A stretch of DNA of 64,000 nucleotides from Rhodamnia argentea (lineage: Eukaryota > Streptophyta > Magnoliopsida > Myrtales > Myrtaceae), in contig NC_063151.1 of assembly GCF_020921035.1 (NCBI RefSeq), positions 26,170,934 to 26,234,933 of the forward strand, written 5' to 3'. A program made the translations under genes and the position numbers. Position 1 is the stretch's first letter. The number at the start of each line of letters is the position of its first letter. The notes under the pieces were generated by a model. The model was not told where the DNA came from, searched no databases, and saw only the letters and a program-made list of their open reading frames with translations. This document shows positions 48,801 to 60,479 of the stretch, one piece after another.

Positions 48801-49832
48801 AGAGAGAGAAGCTATTGGTATTATTACAATAAGTCTAACCGTTCTGATGATCAATAGTGCCTGTCTTTCGAAGAACATAAATCTATCAACTAATATTGAG
48901 GTTAGGGAATGTAAACGTGTACCAGGTACCACTGTTCTATTGGCATCCTGGAAGTCTCAATCAGTTCACATCCCTTGACATGAGCAAATCGTCCACTTCA
49001 ACATCCATTCACGGTAAGGATGTCATGCACTGCTTGTAGCCTTTCCACATCCCTCTAAACAAGAACATCTCTGCTCTATATTATTCTTCATACTCCATGC
49101 ACTGAACGCTGCAGTTACTACGATTGCATTGCAGCATCACCTCCATGAGTAGAATTTCAGAACTTTTAATGTTCAGTACATGGTAATACCAATTAAGAAT
49201 AGGAAAGAAGGAAATCGCATTTCATCACAAACCATGCATCATGAATCTTGGCATTTCAATGACATAATTAGTGAATCCTCTAAATACTGTCTAACTGCCA
49301 AACATTTAGTAGATGAGACTGTTCACAGAATGAGGTTCTGACCATGAAAGTTTATTCTTCTATTATAGAACTCAATCATTCTTCCATAAGACGGTAGTTT
49401 CCATATAAAAGTTAACGGCAAGAGTTAAAATGACCCAAAACTTCTTTTGAGGGAAAAAACAGAAAAAGAAAACAAATAACAACTACCGGTCCAAAACTAA
49501 CTCTATAACATGGGTCCTGCACATATTTTGATTTAAAGTTTTTGGTTGGTCTTAAGGTCATAGCTTAAAAAATAAGAAACAAGCCTCCACTGGATTTGCT
49601 GTCATCTGATAATCTTATCCCATCCACAAGCTGCCCCACAGGCAATCCTTTAAAGGAAAAAGTTGTCTCAATGAAAGTTAAAATCATTCAAGGTTCCGAA
49701 GGTACGAAATAATATGGAAATTTTGATAACTGAAAATCCAGTACAGAAGAAGATGCCATGCCGCCACTGCAACTTAATTTTCAGCTTAATCTACTTTAGA
49801 GAACCTTTTATCCCAGCTAAGTATGAATCTTG
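45892..49832. other. Gene-poor stretch
   Basis: Nearly 4 kb without a supportable gene. Frames at 47467-47679 and 47642-47913 are short and unlike known proteins. A GA tract lies at 48788-48809 and poly-A/poly-T runs at 47160-47185, 47958-47975 and 48150-48168 may be tails of old insertions. I see nothing else that I can define. Confidence 0.45.
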
Positions 49833-50477
49833 TGTTAGGAGCGCGCAAGAGAAGTCCGATACCTTTACCCGGGGATATCGTCAAGAGGGAGCCTAAGTCC
49901 GAGCCCGTTAATATATCTAGTTGGACCCACCTTCACTCAAAAGCTTAAGCTAATGAGTTATAGGCCAACTTGGATATATTAATTGCTCTACACCACATTA
50001 ATTCTCCAATATGGGACTTCTCTAATACAACTCACATGTGCATTCTAACAATCTCCCCCTCACATGTGAGCTCCAGTGTTAGGTCTGCTCCCCCTTAATC
50101 CAAGTATCATTATGCACCAACATGTCTCAACTTGAATCTCCATCAACGCCCATCGGGCCCGCATTGCTACACCACAACACCACATCGGCTCGGAAACCGC
50201 GTTAGTCACCAGATTCTAGATTAAAGGCCCACCAATCAACCATCGGCTCTGATACCATTTGTTGGGAGCGCGCAGCAAAAGTCCGATACCTTTACCCGGA
50301 GAGATCGTCAAGAGGGAGCCTAAGTTCGAGCCAGTTAACATATTTAGTTGGACTCACCTTCACTCAAAAGCTTAAGCTAATGAGTTATAGGCCAACTTGG
50401 ATATATTAACCGCTTCACGCCACCTTAATTCTCAAATGTGGGACTTCTCTAACACAACTCATACGTGCATTCTAACA
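49833..50477 (-). mobile_element. TRIM (miniature LTR retrotransposon), complete
   Basis: Two 218-base direct repeats, 49833-50050 and 50260-50477, both start TGTT and end AACA. On the minus strand the right copy is the 5' LTR. It is followed by a primer-binding site complementary to initiator methionine tRNA (TGGTATCAGAGC, about 50245-50257), and the internal part ends with a purine tract (GTGAGGGGGAGA, about 50051-50064) before the 3' LTR. The element is flanked by a perfect 5-base duplication, TCTTG (49828-49832 and 50478-50482). It has no coding capacity and is 645 bases long, as expected for a TRIM. By eye the LTRs differ at about 10 percent of positions, which implies an age of several million years. 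Confidence 0.9.
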
Positions 50478-52022
50478 TCTTGGAAATGCGGGAAGCCCCG
50501 TAAATGCCCCGTCGTATTCTAAGGCGGAATGGCACTAGATTTGGCGAGAGACGGCGAGTTGCACCAAAGTCCTACTTGGCTTATGAACTAAGTGCCTTGG
50601 AGGTACCTAAGTTTTTTAATAGCAATAGCCGTCGGTCTGAATTGAAAAAACATAGTTCTTCCGTAAACTGACTTTTAATATCTTTCAATATGGTAAAATA
50701 TAATATCAGACGATAAGATGCCAGGAGAACATTACAGAGTACAGTTTCATAGATGTCCATTTATTATATTGAAATTATGTTATAGTTATAGCCCTATACT
50801 AGTCACGATCGAGAACAGGATGATCGCCCCTAATGCGAACATATCAAAGTACAGTTACAAATCGCATTGAAGCCTGATGCAGAAAATTTCTTTTCTTAGT
50901 GACTTCCTACAGTATCAAACACCTCCAAACAGCAGAAGATAGAAACTACAGGAGATAAACTCTGATTAAACTAATCTAGTTGTAAATAACATGGAAGCCT
51001 CGAATCTGCTAGAACCGATGCGAGACTTTTTTCGTAATGACTTCCTAGAGCATCAAACACATTCAAACTAACCGAAGATAGCAATTACAGGAGATAAACT
51101 CTCATTTGACTTGCCAACCCATAGGTGGCTCGGTTGGTTAGGGCACACTTGGGATTGTGTGGCTAGGCGCACTGGTCCCTGTGTTCGATTCCCCACTGAG
51201 CACCCGTGATTTAAGTGGGGAGCTATGGCGGTGGGTTGATGTGCTAGTCTTCCCCGAGGAATAGTCGAAGTGCGCACAAACCGGCCTGGACACGTCGGTT
51301 ATAAAAAAAAAAAAAAAAACTCTCATCCGACTTATCTATCATTAGCATTTTCCATTACTTTCTAGTTTCTAATTCTAAGCAATTTACAGTTCCAACTTCA
51401 TCCGGTGCCATCGCAATTCCTTTATTTATAGAGAGAGGTTTAACTACGTAAAAAATGGGGGAATCTGCAACAAAAGGCATAAGCTTCATATATGAATTGC
51501 ATTCAGATCCTAAACTCCCATCTTACTTAAGGAATTCTATTTATAAATCACATCTAACTTAACTAAACTGGGTATAACACACAAGGAAGCCTTGAATCCT
51601 TTAGTGATGACGCAGAAAACACTCTTTTTTTTTTTGTAGTGACTTCCTAGAGCATCAAACACCTTTAAACCGGCCGAAGATAGCAATAACGGGAGATAAA
51701 CTCTCATCTAACTTAACTCATCTGTCATTAGAATTTTCTATTACTTCCTAGTTTCTATTCTGAACAATTTACGGTTCAATCTTCATCTGGTGCCATCACA
51801 AATGAAGCATGCTACATCAATCTATAGTTATAGCGAAAGCTTATTAACCCCATTTTTTTTATAGAGAGGTCTGGCTATGTTGAAATCCGAAAAGATTGCA
51901 CAAGAGTCCTAAGCTTCATATGTGAAATGCAATCAGTCCTATATACTTCAATTAATGCAATCAAGTCTAAACCTTATTGAAATAGTTCAATCAAATAATT
52001 CGAATCAAAACCTCTCCGATCT
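50478..52022. repeat. Degenerate direct repeats interrupted by a SINE
   Basis: A block beginning GTGACTTCCTA..GTATCAAACAC and including GAAGATAG and GGAGATAAACTCT occurs three times, at about 50896, 51037 and 51641. The second and third copies also share the following 120 bases (TCTATCATTAG ... CCGGTGCCATC). The second copy is split by the SINE at 51116-51319. The spacing is uneven, so this is a partly deleted tandem series. The tail 51830-52022 is AT-rich. Confidence 0.55.
51116..51319 (+). mobile_element. tRNA-derived SINE
   Basis: The 5' part looks like a tRNA gene promoter. An A-box-like TGGCTCGGTTGG lies at 51126-51137 and a B-box GTTCGATTCCC lies at 51183-51193, with normal spacing. 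A tRNA-unrelated body follows, and the element ends in a run of 17 A. Flanking sequence repeats imperfectly as AACTCTCATTTGACTTGCC on the left and AACTCTCATCCGACTTATC on the right, a target duplication of about 19 bases. It sits inside the second copy of the degenerate repeat. Confidence 0.8.
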
Positions 52023-52236
52023 TGTTGAATGGTTGGATTGATTGGCTGAATTGATTTCCTGTATATGCTAGCTGTCTAATTAGCTAGCTATCGGATTAGC
52101 ATTGATGGTGTAAATATTTAATTAGCTTAATTAGGAGGAATAGTTCCTTTTCTATTTTTTATACTTTTCTCCCATAAGTAGGACTCTGTAACCAATTGAA
52201 AAATATTGAGAAAGAATCATATTTCTCACTTATGTG
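52023..52236 (+). mobile_element. Partial Copia LTR, inverted copy
   Basis: This begins TGTTGAATGG and is an inverted, shortened copy of the LTR at 52241-52517. The two lie tail to tail with almost no spacer and could form a large hairpin. It probably derives from another insertion of the same family or from a rearrangement. It is a fossil fragment. Confidence 0.6.
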
Positions 52237-52240
52237 TTCA

Positions 52241-55130
52241 TGAAAGATTTTATGAGACCACAACTAACTGTTCTAAAAGCTTAAGTGAGAAATATAATTC
52301 TTTCTCAATATTTTCCAATAGATTATAGAGTCATACTTATAGGAGAAAAGTACAAAAAAAGAAAAGGAAATATACAACTAACAGGGAAAGAAATAACTAT
52401 TCCTCCTAATTAGGCTAATTACATATTTACACAATCAATGCTAATCTGACGACTAGGTAATTAGATAGCTAGAATATATAGAAAATCAATTTAGCCAATC
52501 AATCTAGCCATTCAACACTCCCCCTCAAGCTGGCTCAAAGATATCCTCCATTGTCGCCTTGCTTATTAGACTATCAAACTGTTTCTTATGCAGCCCCTTC
52601 GTCAGTATATCAGCATCCTACTCATTTGTTGGAATATATGGCATGCAAACACGTCCATTGTCAAGCTTCTCTTTAATAAAATGCTTATCCACCTCTACAT
52701 GCTTTGTATGATCATGGAGAATTGGATTATGAACAATTGAAATTGCTACTTTGTTGTCACAATAAACCTTCATTGATGAGGAATCCGAAACCTTTAGTTC
52801 TTGTAGGATCCTTTTAATTCACATCACCTCGCACATACCAAGAGCTACAGATCGATATTCGGATTCAGCACTACTTCTTGTCACCACATTCTACTTCTTG
52901 CTCGTCCAAGTAACAAGATTACCCCCAATAAAGGTACAATAGCCGGATGTAAACCTCCCGTCTAAAATACTCCCGGCCCAATCTATGTCAGTATACACTT
53001 CCATCTATAGATGTCCTCGCTTCCTGAACATCAAACCTTTACCAAGACATCCCTTCAAGTATCGCAAGATTCTATAAATGGCTTCAAAGTGCTTTGGACC
53101 TGGGAATACATGAATTGGCTCACCATGCTCACCGCAAAGGCTATGTTCGACCGTGTATGAGATAAGTAAATCAGCCTCCCAACCAGTCTTTGGTACCGTC
53201 CTTGATCCACTACTTCCTCGATTTTTGCGGGTTCGAGCTTCATATTGGGTTCCACGGGCGTATCTGCGACTTTACACCCAAGCAAACCTATCTCCTTTAA
53301 CAAATTGAGCACATATTTACGTTGATTAACAAATATGCCTTCCTTAGATCTTGCAAACTCTATACCAAGAATATACTTCCAAGTACCCAAGTCCTTAATT
53401 TTAAACTTACTGGCCAAACTCTTTTTTAGACTTTCTAGTTCACCATTATCATCTCCTGTTAAAATTATGTCGTCAACATGAACAATCAAAATAGCTAACT
53501 TACCTCCCTTTGAGTGTTTATAAAATAGGGAGTGATCTCTTTGACTTTGATAGTAGCCAAGTCTCTTTATAACCTTCCCAAATCGCTTAAACCATGCTCT
53601 AGGCAATTGCTTTAGTCAATACAACGCTTTCTTTAGTCTGCAAACTCTTTTCTTGCGGTCCCCTTCCTCAAAATTAGGCAGTATATTCATAAAAAAATAC
53701 TTCTTCCACGTCACCATTCAAAAATGCATTCTTTACATCCGACTAATGTAAAGGCCGGTCAAAATTGGCAGCCAAGGATAATAGAATCCGGATAGAATTT
53801 ATCTTGGCAATTGGAGCGAATGTTTCCTAATAATTAACTCCATAAGTCCGTGTAAATCCCTTTGCCACAAGTCCGGCCTTGTACCTTTCAACACTTCCAT
53901 ATGCTTTACACTTCACTATAAACACCCACTTGTAGCCAACTATCTTCTTCCCTTTCGGCAAATCAACTAAATCCCATGTGCCATTTTTCTCAAGTGCCTT
54001 TTTATTTCTTCCTCTATTGCCTCCTTCCACTTAGGATCATTCAAGGCTTTTTGAATGTTTCTAGGAACAAACATTTGAGATAGATTTGTGATAAATGCTC
54101 TATAATTGGGTGACAGCTTTTCGTAGAATACATGTTTTGCAATAGGGCTCTGAGTACAAGACCGTACCCCTTTTCGAAATTCTATAGGAATGTCAAGTGC
54201 GGAAGAATCCAAATCAGAATACACTAAATATAAAATGAGATCAGAATTACTTGAAGAATGTGATGAATCATCTCTCGGGGCCTCAAACCGATGCAGTTCC
54301 CGAATGGGATGGTCTCTAGCCGTTTGAAGTGTCTTTCTTTTGGAATAAACCTGAATCTCGGGATGTTTTGGTACTTTTTCTCCCCTTGTCTGTGAAACAT
54401 CTATACCTTTTGGCAAAGATGGTGTTTGAGTTGACACAAGAGATAGATTAGATTCGGTTGGAGTCAAAACGAAAACCGGACTAGGAAGAGATATATCCAA
54501 AAAATTATCTTCACTACCGCTCCCCTTGAAGAAAATGTTTTGGGAAAAATGGCTATAGTTCAAGAAACGTGATGTTAAAGCTTATGTAGGTTTTTTTTTT
54601 TGTGGGGATCATAGCGCTTATAACCCTTTTGGGTTGGAGGATTCCCAACGATAACACATTTTAAGGCCCTAGGATCAAGCTTAGATCGGACGGGGTTAGG
54701 TAAATGAATAAAGACAGTACAACCAAAGACCTTTAAGGGTAAATTTGAATAAACATGGGTTGTTGGAAAAGTTTTTTTTGAAATAATCTAAAGTTGTGAT
54801 ATACCGAAGAACCTGGGTGGGCATCCGGTTGATCAAATAAGATGCGATCAACGTAGCCTCACTCCACAAGTGTTTAGGAATATTCATAGAAAACATTAGG
54901 GTACGAGCTACTTTAATAAGATGCATATTTTTTCTTTCAGCAATACCATTTTGCTGAGGTGTGTCACGACTAGAGAATTGGTGTTGTATATCTTTTATCC
55001 CTTAAAAAGGTCCCCAAGTGATGATTAAAAAGCTCTGATACCATTAAAGATTTTATGAAATCGAAGCCAACTGTTCTAAAAGCTTAAGCCGATAGAAGAA
55101 TGCGTGGTTTAATATCTATATATTCCAACA
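52241..55130 (-). mobile_element. Degenerate Copia retrotransposon, 5' part missing
   Basis: On the minus strand the 3' LTR is 52241-52517 (about 277 bases, TG...CA), preceded by a purine tract at about 52518-52530. The internal part shows Copia order. Integrase C-terminal sequence (54696-54960) comes first, then a linker, then reverse transcriptase with the VDDIILTG catalytic motif (53055-53606), then RNase H (down to about 52560). Gag, protease and the integrase core are not seen. At 55032-55045 there is a primer-binding-site-like TGGTATCAGAGC next to a short LTR-like piece (55046-55130) that shares its inner end with the 3' LTR. The element is clearly broken, with many interruptions in pol, and is old. 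Confidence 0.85.
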
Positions 55131-57239
55131 AATCTCTCCTACATGGCACCGGAAGGACTTGAGCGCTTTATACAATGTTCAGAACTTTCGGTGTACTTTC
55201 TTAATTGAAATGCACAAATTGAAATATGTGCCTACACAAATCAAAGTTCGATAATCATCGAGCATCATTATCATCTTAAATTTCTAATCAAGCAAGATGA
55301 AGAACTCCTTGGAATTTCATTTATCGGGAAACCGAGAATGCTTGCAACCTCTTTCTATAGAAAATGTCCTCAAGAAAGAGGTATGCTCTTCATAGTTCCA
55401 ACTACTAAGTGGCATCCTAGTTCAATTAATGAGAGTCATCTTCCATACTTTGGTCAAAACCCAAACACTTCATTTATCTTCTTTAATGGTGCAGCTCATA
55501 GCTCTGTCAAATTGCTGAACAGTTGGGGAAGTATTTGCAGACCCGGATTTGCAAAAGGAATGACCTTTCATATCATGGCTAAATAGCCAAGGTAGTCAAA
55601 CACATGTAATCATTGTGGAAAGGATTTAACAATCAACCGGTATGTCATCTACCGGCCTGGCATTCTTCACATGCAAGAAACGAGAATGGCTCATGGAGCT
55701 TAGGAAGGGGATGCAAGATTTGAATTTTTGGGTACTACATTGTTTTCTCAGCTTTCGGAGAATAGATGTTGGAGAAGTACACATAATCTCCGCTTCGAAA
55801 AATCATTAAGCATGTGGCCTTCGGATAGTAGTACCGAGTTATTTTCCCATTTCAATAAACCGATACTTGAACCTCATTGTTAAATTCCGAAAATTGACAT
55901 CAATCATATTCCTCTTTAGCATCTCATAGTAAGTTATTAGCTGGTATGCCATCTAGTTACTCGTAATATTCTTCATCCGAGAAAAATAGGGATCACAGAG
56001 CTTAGGGAGGGGTACAAGATCTGAAGTTAGGCGGGGCAAATTCACTTCGAACTTTGGGGAATCCAGGTGCGGAGAGTTCACGCAAATGGGCCCAATCCTT
56101 ATTCGTTTCTTTTTCCCGTAAGGTTTTGTAACAAGAACAACTATGAGAGAAATAAATGACTGAGATTTTATCTTATGGATCCTCCTATTGCTGTTTCTAA
56201 GCCTAACTCTATCGTGATTCAATTTTGACCGTATGCAACAGACATAGGTACATCGTGCGGAGGAAGCATCTAGGCTTCATACCACATCAGAACAACATTG
56301 AAACATTAAACTATCCTGGCCATCAAAAAAGTGAATGATTTAAAATACAAAGAGATTACTCACATTTTCTTTTCGTACTAGAGATTGTCTAAAAAAGGGC
56401 GACATTTCACAAAAGAATCGACAACCTACCACGATGTTGGGTGTAGTAAACGACCCTTTGTTTGATTAAATCTAAAATGGAAGATAACCCTTATGCGTGG
56501 AGTCGCACATCACTCTTCCCAAGGAACCCGAGCAAACCTCGAAAAGAATGAATTCAAACTTTCCAACCAAAAGCAAGAACGAATTCAAACGAAATTACCG
56601 AACAGTGATCAGAAATCTCTTCCCCGCCTCTTCATTGTTTGCTAATCATTCGCACATTTTTACACTTTGGAATCAAATGATTAGACTCCACAAGAACTAT
56701 GAACCGAAACAAAGCTGAGGATGAGAAAAACATCACCTCGAACAAACCATCAAAAGTTGCGTGCTCTCGGGAAATGATTGATGTATCGTCTAAAGAGCGA
56801 ACTGCTAATGCATCTTAACAAAGACACGCCCAAATCAGAAAGAACACTCACAATTCTCTAAGTTAACTTACTCCCCCACTTTCCACTCCAAAACAAAATC
56901 CTCGCCCACTCTCATTATATGCTTCCACTCGCGCGAAATCGATCCAAACCTAACACTAGCACGAAGGTTTCCATAGAGAAAACCACAAGCGTTCAGTCGG
57001 AGAAGTAGATAAATGCCATGTGCATGCAAGGTGGAAAGCAAGAAGAGGAAGGATCCGGAATCGCATCGGAGACATCATATCTCGAGTTTGCTCGATCGCG
57101 ATCAAGCAATCATCGATCGAATGAGACGGAATCGAGGTCTAGATTACTTGTTCGAGATCTCCTACCAAAGTTTCGTCATTGAAGAGGATGGAATCATGAT
57201 AAATGTAATAGAAAAACATAATGTTATGCTCGTTCATAG
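55131..57239. other. Unassigned, with one diverged direct duplication
   Basis: Blocks at about 55640-55790 and 55942-56090 are similar at an offset near 302 bases (GGTATGYCATCTA, GGAGCTTAGG.AGGGG.ACAAGAT, TTCGGAGAAT). Small frames exist in both but no protein family can be named. The remainder is AT-rich and featureless. Confidence 0.4.
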
Positions 57240-58460
57240 AGTATTTACATGATCACTATCCAATATATCAAAGGGAGATTATGACTATTACTAATTTCTG
57301 ATCATACAATCTCCCAATCATAAGTACTTTATACTAAATACTAATCAGAATCAATTAAAAGATATACAAAATATCTAACTCTAAGGTTCCCTTAACTCAA
57401 AGTTTCTACGAATATATTAGCAGTATGTTTAGCAAATAAAGTATAGATAAGTCGATCAGCACCACAACGAACATTACATTGAAAAAAGTGATAATCTATG
57501 TCAATTTGCTTGGTTTATTCTTGGAAAACATCATTATGTACTAGAGTACTTATAAGATCACTATCTAATATATCAAAGGATGTTCTGACAGTACTATCAC
57601 TTATTTCTGATCACACGGTCTCTTAATTAATGAATGTTTTATGCAAAATATTAATTGGAATCAATTAAAAAATATACAAAAAATTTACCTCTCTCTCTCT
57701 CTTTATATATATATATCCAACTCTAAGGTTCCCTCAAACACAAGGTAATTGGAAAAACTCCATGAATATATTAGCAGTCTAATTAGCGAATGAAGTAGAG
57801 GCAAAGTCTATTTCAATTTGCTTGGTTTATTCTTGGAAAACACCATTATGTACTATTTGAATGGCATTTCGATTGTCGTAATAACTTATTGTTCCGCTAT
57901 GTTGACCACTCTCATGTCCTCAAATAACCATCGTAACCATAATAACTTTGATGGCATATCAGCAAGAGCTAGATATTTTACTACTGTACTAGAGCAAGCA
58001 ACTATGGTCTATTTCTTGCTACACCATGAGATAAGTGAGGTACCAAAAAAAAAAAAAAAACAGTAACCCATAGTGAAGTGAGAACTTGAGTGTCGGTAGC
58101 CCGGTCGGTGTCGGAATAAGCAATCATCTCCATGGTAGACTGAGCAAAAAAGTAAAGGTCAGGAAATAACGTAGCCTTAATGTAGCGAATAATTCGAAGG
58201 ACTACGGCAAAATGAGTCATACGAGACACAATCATGTATTGATTAACAGTATGGAAAACATTAGGCAATGTTGGGTCAAGTAACAATGAAATATTTAAGA
58301 TTGCCAACTAGCTATCATTAGAGTGTAAGACTCGCAAGAATAGCTCCATCTTTGGCCTTAAATTTGGCATTTTATCTTAACAGTGAGTTTGACTCGAGAG
58401 ATAAAATCAATGGCATACTTAGCTTATGAAAAATAATAACTAGAGGAATCTGAACGAACT
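57240..58460 (-). mobile_element. Copia fragment, RNase H end, with duplicated flank
   Basis: The minus strand at 58002-58307 reads like the Copia RT-RNase H junction (HFAVVLRIIRYIKATLF, then YSDTDRATD). Further RNase H-like sequence continues leftward to about 57780. The segments 57240-57530 and 57545-57850 are direct duplicates of each other at an offset near 305 bases (GATCACTATC.AATATATCAAAGG; CTCTAAGGTTCCCT; GCTTGGTTTATTCTTGGAAAACA). The remnant is broken, old and without recognisable paired LTRs. A CT/TA microsatellite lies at 57688-57716. Confidence 0.65.
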
Positions 58461-59060
58461 TCCAAGCCTCTGTGTGTGTGTGTTTTTTTTTTAATTTAAC
58501 AAATAGAAAAATGAAAAAAAATAAAGAAAAAGAGAGAAAAAAAATAAATGTCGAGAATGCCTCTAACCAATTAATGAGAGACCTTTTTTTTAGACCGATA
58601 TGACTACTTCAAGCTCTCAATTAAAACAATGCATACTCCAAGCCCTTATTTGAAGCAAGTTCCACTTCAAGCCATTCTTTGACAAAATGATGGCATTTCA
58701 AATCCTTATTTGAATTTTTTTTAGAAAGAAAGAAAAAAAAGAAAAAAAAGTGATTAACAAAATTACCTTTGCTCTAGTCGTAGGCCGGCAAAGATTAGGC
58801 GTCCAACGAATTTAGGCCTTTATTTGAGATTAAATGGGAACTATTGAATTTTATTTGAACTAAAGTCCCACTTTAAACCATCTTTTAAGAAATTAAAATT
58901 ACTTTGGGCTCTTTTGAACTTTTTCCTATTTTTTGTTCATTAGTTATTTATCTATTTTATTACTCCATTATACTTTCACTCTTTACTTTTATTCGTAAAA
59001 TGAATATCAACTAGTAAGAACTAATAATATATCAAAATAATATATTAAGCATTACGAGAA

Positions 59061-60428
59061 GAGAAAATTCTAAATAAGAGCCTGAAGTACTTTCAATTTT
59101 TCAAGTAAAAGTCCGAAGCGAACTTTGTTTCAAATAAAGGCTTGAAAGTGCCCTCATTATTTCAAAGAATGGCCTCACCAACTTTTTTCCTTTTTTTTTT
59201 TATTTTTTCAATTTCTTTCTTTTTTGTTTTTTTTTTTTTTTTTTTACTTTTTCCATTTTTTTCTCTCCCACTTGCCCGGCCATTGTAGGCCTCGGGCGAA
59301 GGCCGCCCTTGCCACGTCCGATGAGGGAGAGCCTTGCCTTTCACCTAGGCTTTTACCCTCGGCATCGAGCAAGGGCAGCCTTCGCCCGGGCCGGCGAGGG
59401 CTTTCCTTGCTAGATTCGACGAGCTAACCCTCACTCGACACAAGCCTCGCCAAATTCGGAGAGGCAACGCGCGCCCTTTGCTCGGGATTTTACCCTTGCT
59501 GGCGTCGGGTGAGCTTTTTCTACATTAAATGTGACAGCAATAGAAGATCGTCATTTGGAATAGAACTTGGTGACAAAATCTTCTAATCCAATTTCGATAT
59601 GTGCTCACCCGACATTGATGAGGGTTGCTTCACTAGATCCGGCAAGGAAATCCCTCACCCACCTAGGTGAGCCCAACCTCGGCGAGGGCAACATCCTAGG
59701 CAAGAGGCGAGGCTTACCATCACCGGAACCGGGAGGGTGGGCGAGAGCGACCCTAGCCTATGGCCGGCGATGGCTGGGAAAAGGGAGAAGAAAAAAGAAA
59801 GAAAAAGAAATTAGAAAAAGAAAACAAGGAAAACATTTAACCCTTGCCCTCCCCGAATCGGGCGAGGTTAACCTCGCCCTTTGCCCGGGCTGTTGCCCTC
59901 ATCAAATACGATGAGCCAACCCTCGCCCGACGTAGGCCTCGCCGGATCCGACAAAGCGACCCATGCCCAATGCCGACCTCGCTAGCCCACGCGAGGGCAA
60001 AGGCAACCCTCACCGGCATCGGGCGAGCTTTTTCTACGTCATATGTGACAGCACTAGAAGATTATCTTTAGGAACAAACTTGGGAATGAAGTCGTCTGAT
60101 GTAATTCCGATATGTGCTTGCCTCGACCCCCGCTGCCTCCCCGAATCTAGCACATTGGCAAGGGTCACATGATGTTGACCCAAGCGAGGTTGGCCCTCAC
60201 CTAAGGCAGGCAATGGCCGGGGAGGGGGACAGGAAAAATAAAAAGGAAAAAAAGGAAATCAAAAAAAGAAAACAAGGAACAAAAAAAAAAAAATGATGAA
60301 AATGAGCTTCGGCCATGCCCTTCTTTGAAATAATGAAAGCATTTCGGGCACTTATTTGAAATAACATCCAATTCATGAATTTATTTGAAAAAATGATGAC
60401 CCTATAGGCATTTATTTGAAATTTTCTC
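59061..60428. mobile_element. Long-TIR non-autonomous element, duplicated GC core
   Basis: The left end (GAGAAAATTCTAAATAAG...CTCATTATTTCAAAGAATGGCC, to about 59172) matches the complement of the right end (60310-60428) over about 115 bases. The interior is GC-rich with many CCCTCGCC/GGCGAGG words. It contains a direct duplication of about 510 bases: GGTGAGCTTTTTCTAC plus ATATGTGCTC at 59508-59610 recurs at 60024-60120. Purine tracts separate the units. Long TIRs and no transposase suggest a MULE-type element. Related but older pieces of the same TIR lie at 58590-58870. Confidence 0.6.
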
Positions 60429-60479
60429 CATGATGCTGTTTCAACTTAGATCTCGTGACCATCCTCTAATCTCCATTAA

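Noticed and set aside
50051-50259. A gene or 5S-like RNA inside the TRIM
   Set aside because: The 209-base interior has no open frame and no recognisable 5S promoter boxes, so it is not a Cassandra-type element on this evidence.
51116-51200. tRNA gene
   Set aside because: A- and B-boxes are present, but the sequence does not fold as a full tRNA and continues into a SINE body with an A tail and target duplication.
57013-57252. Basic 79-codon frame upstream of the Copia fragment
   Set aside because: It is short, highly charged and unlike known proteins, and it runs into repeated Copia-flank sequence.
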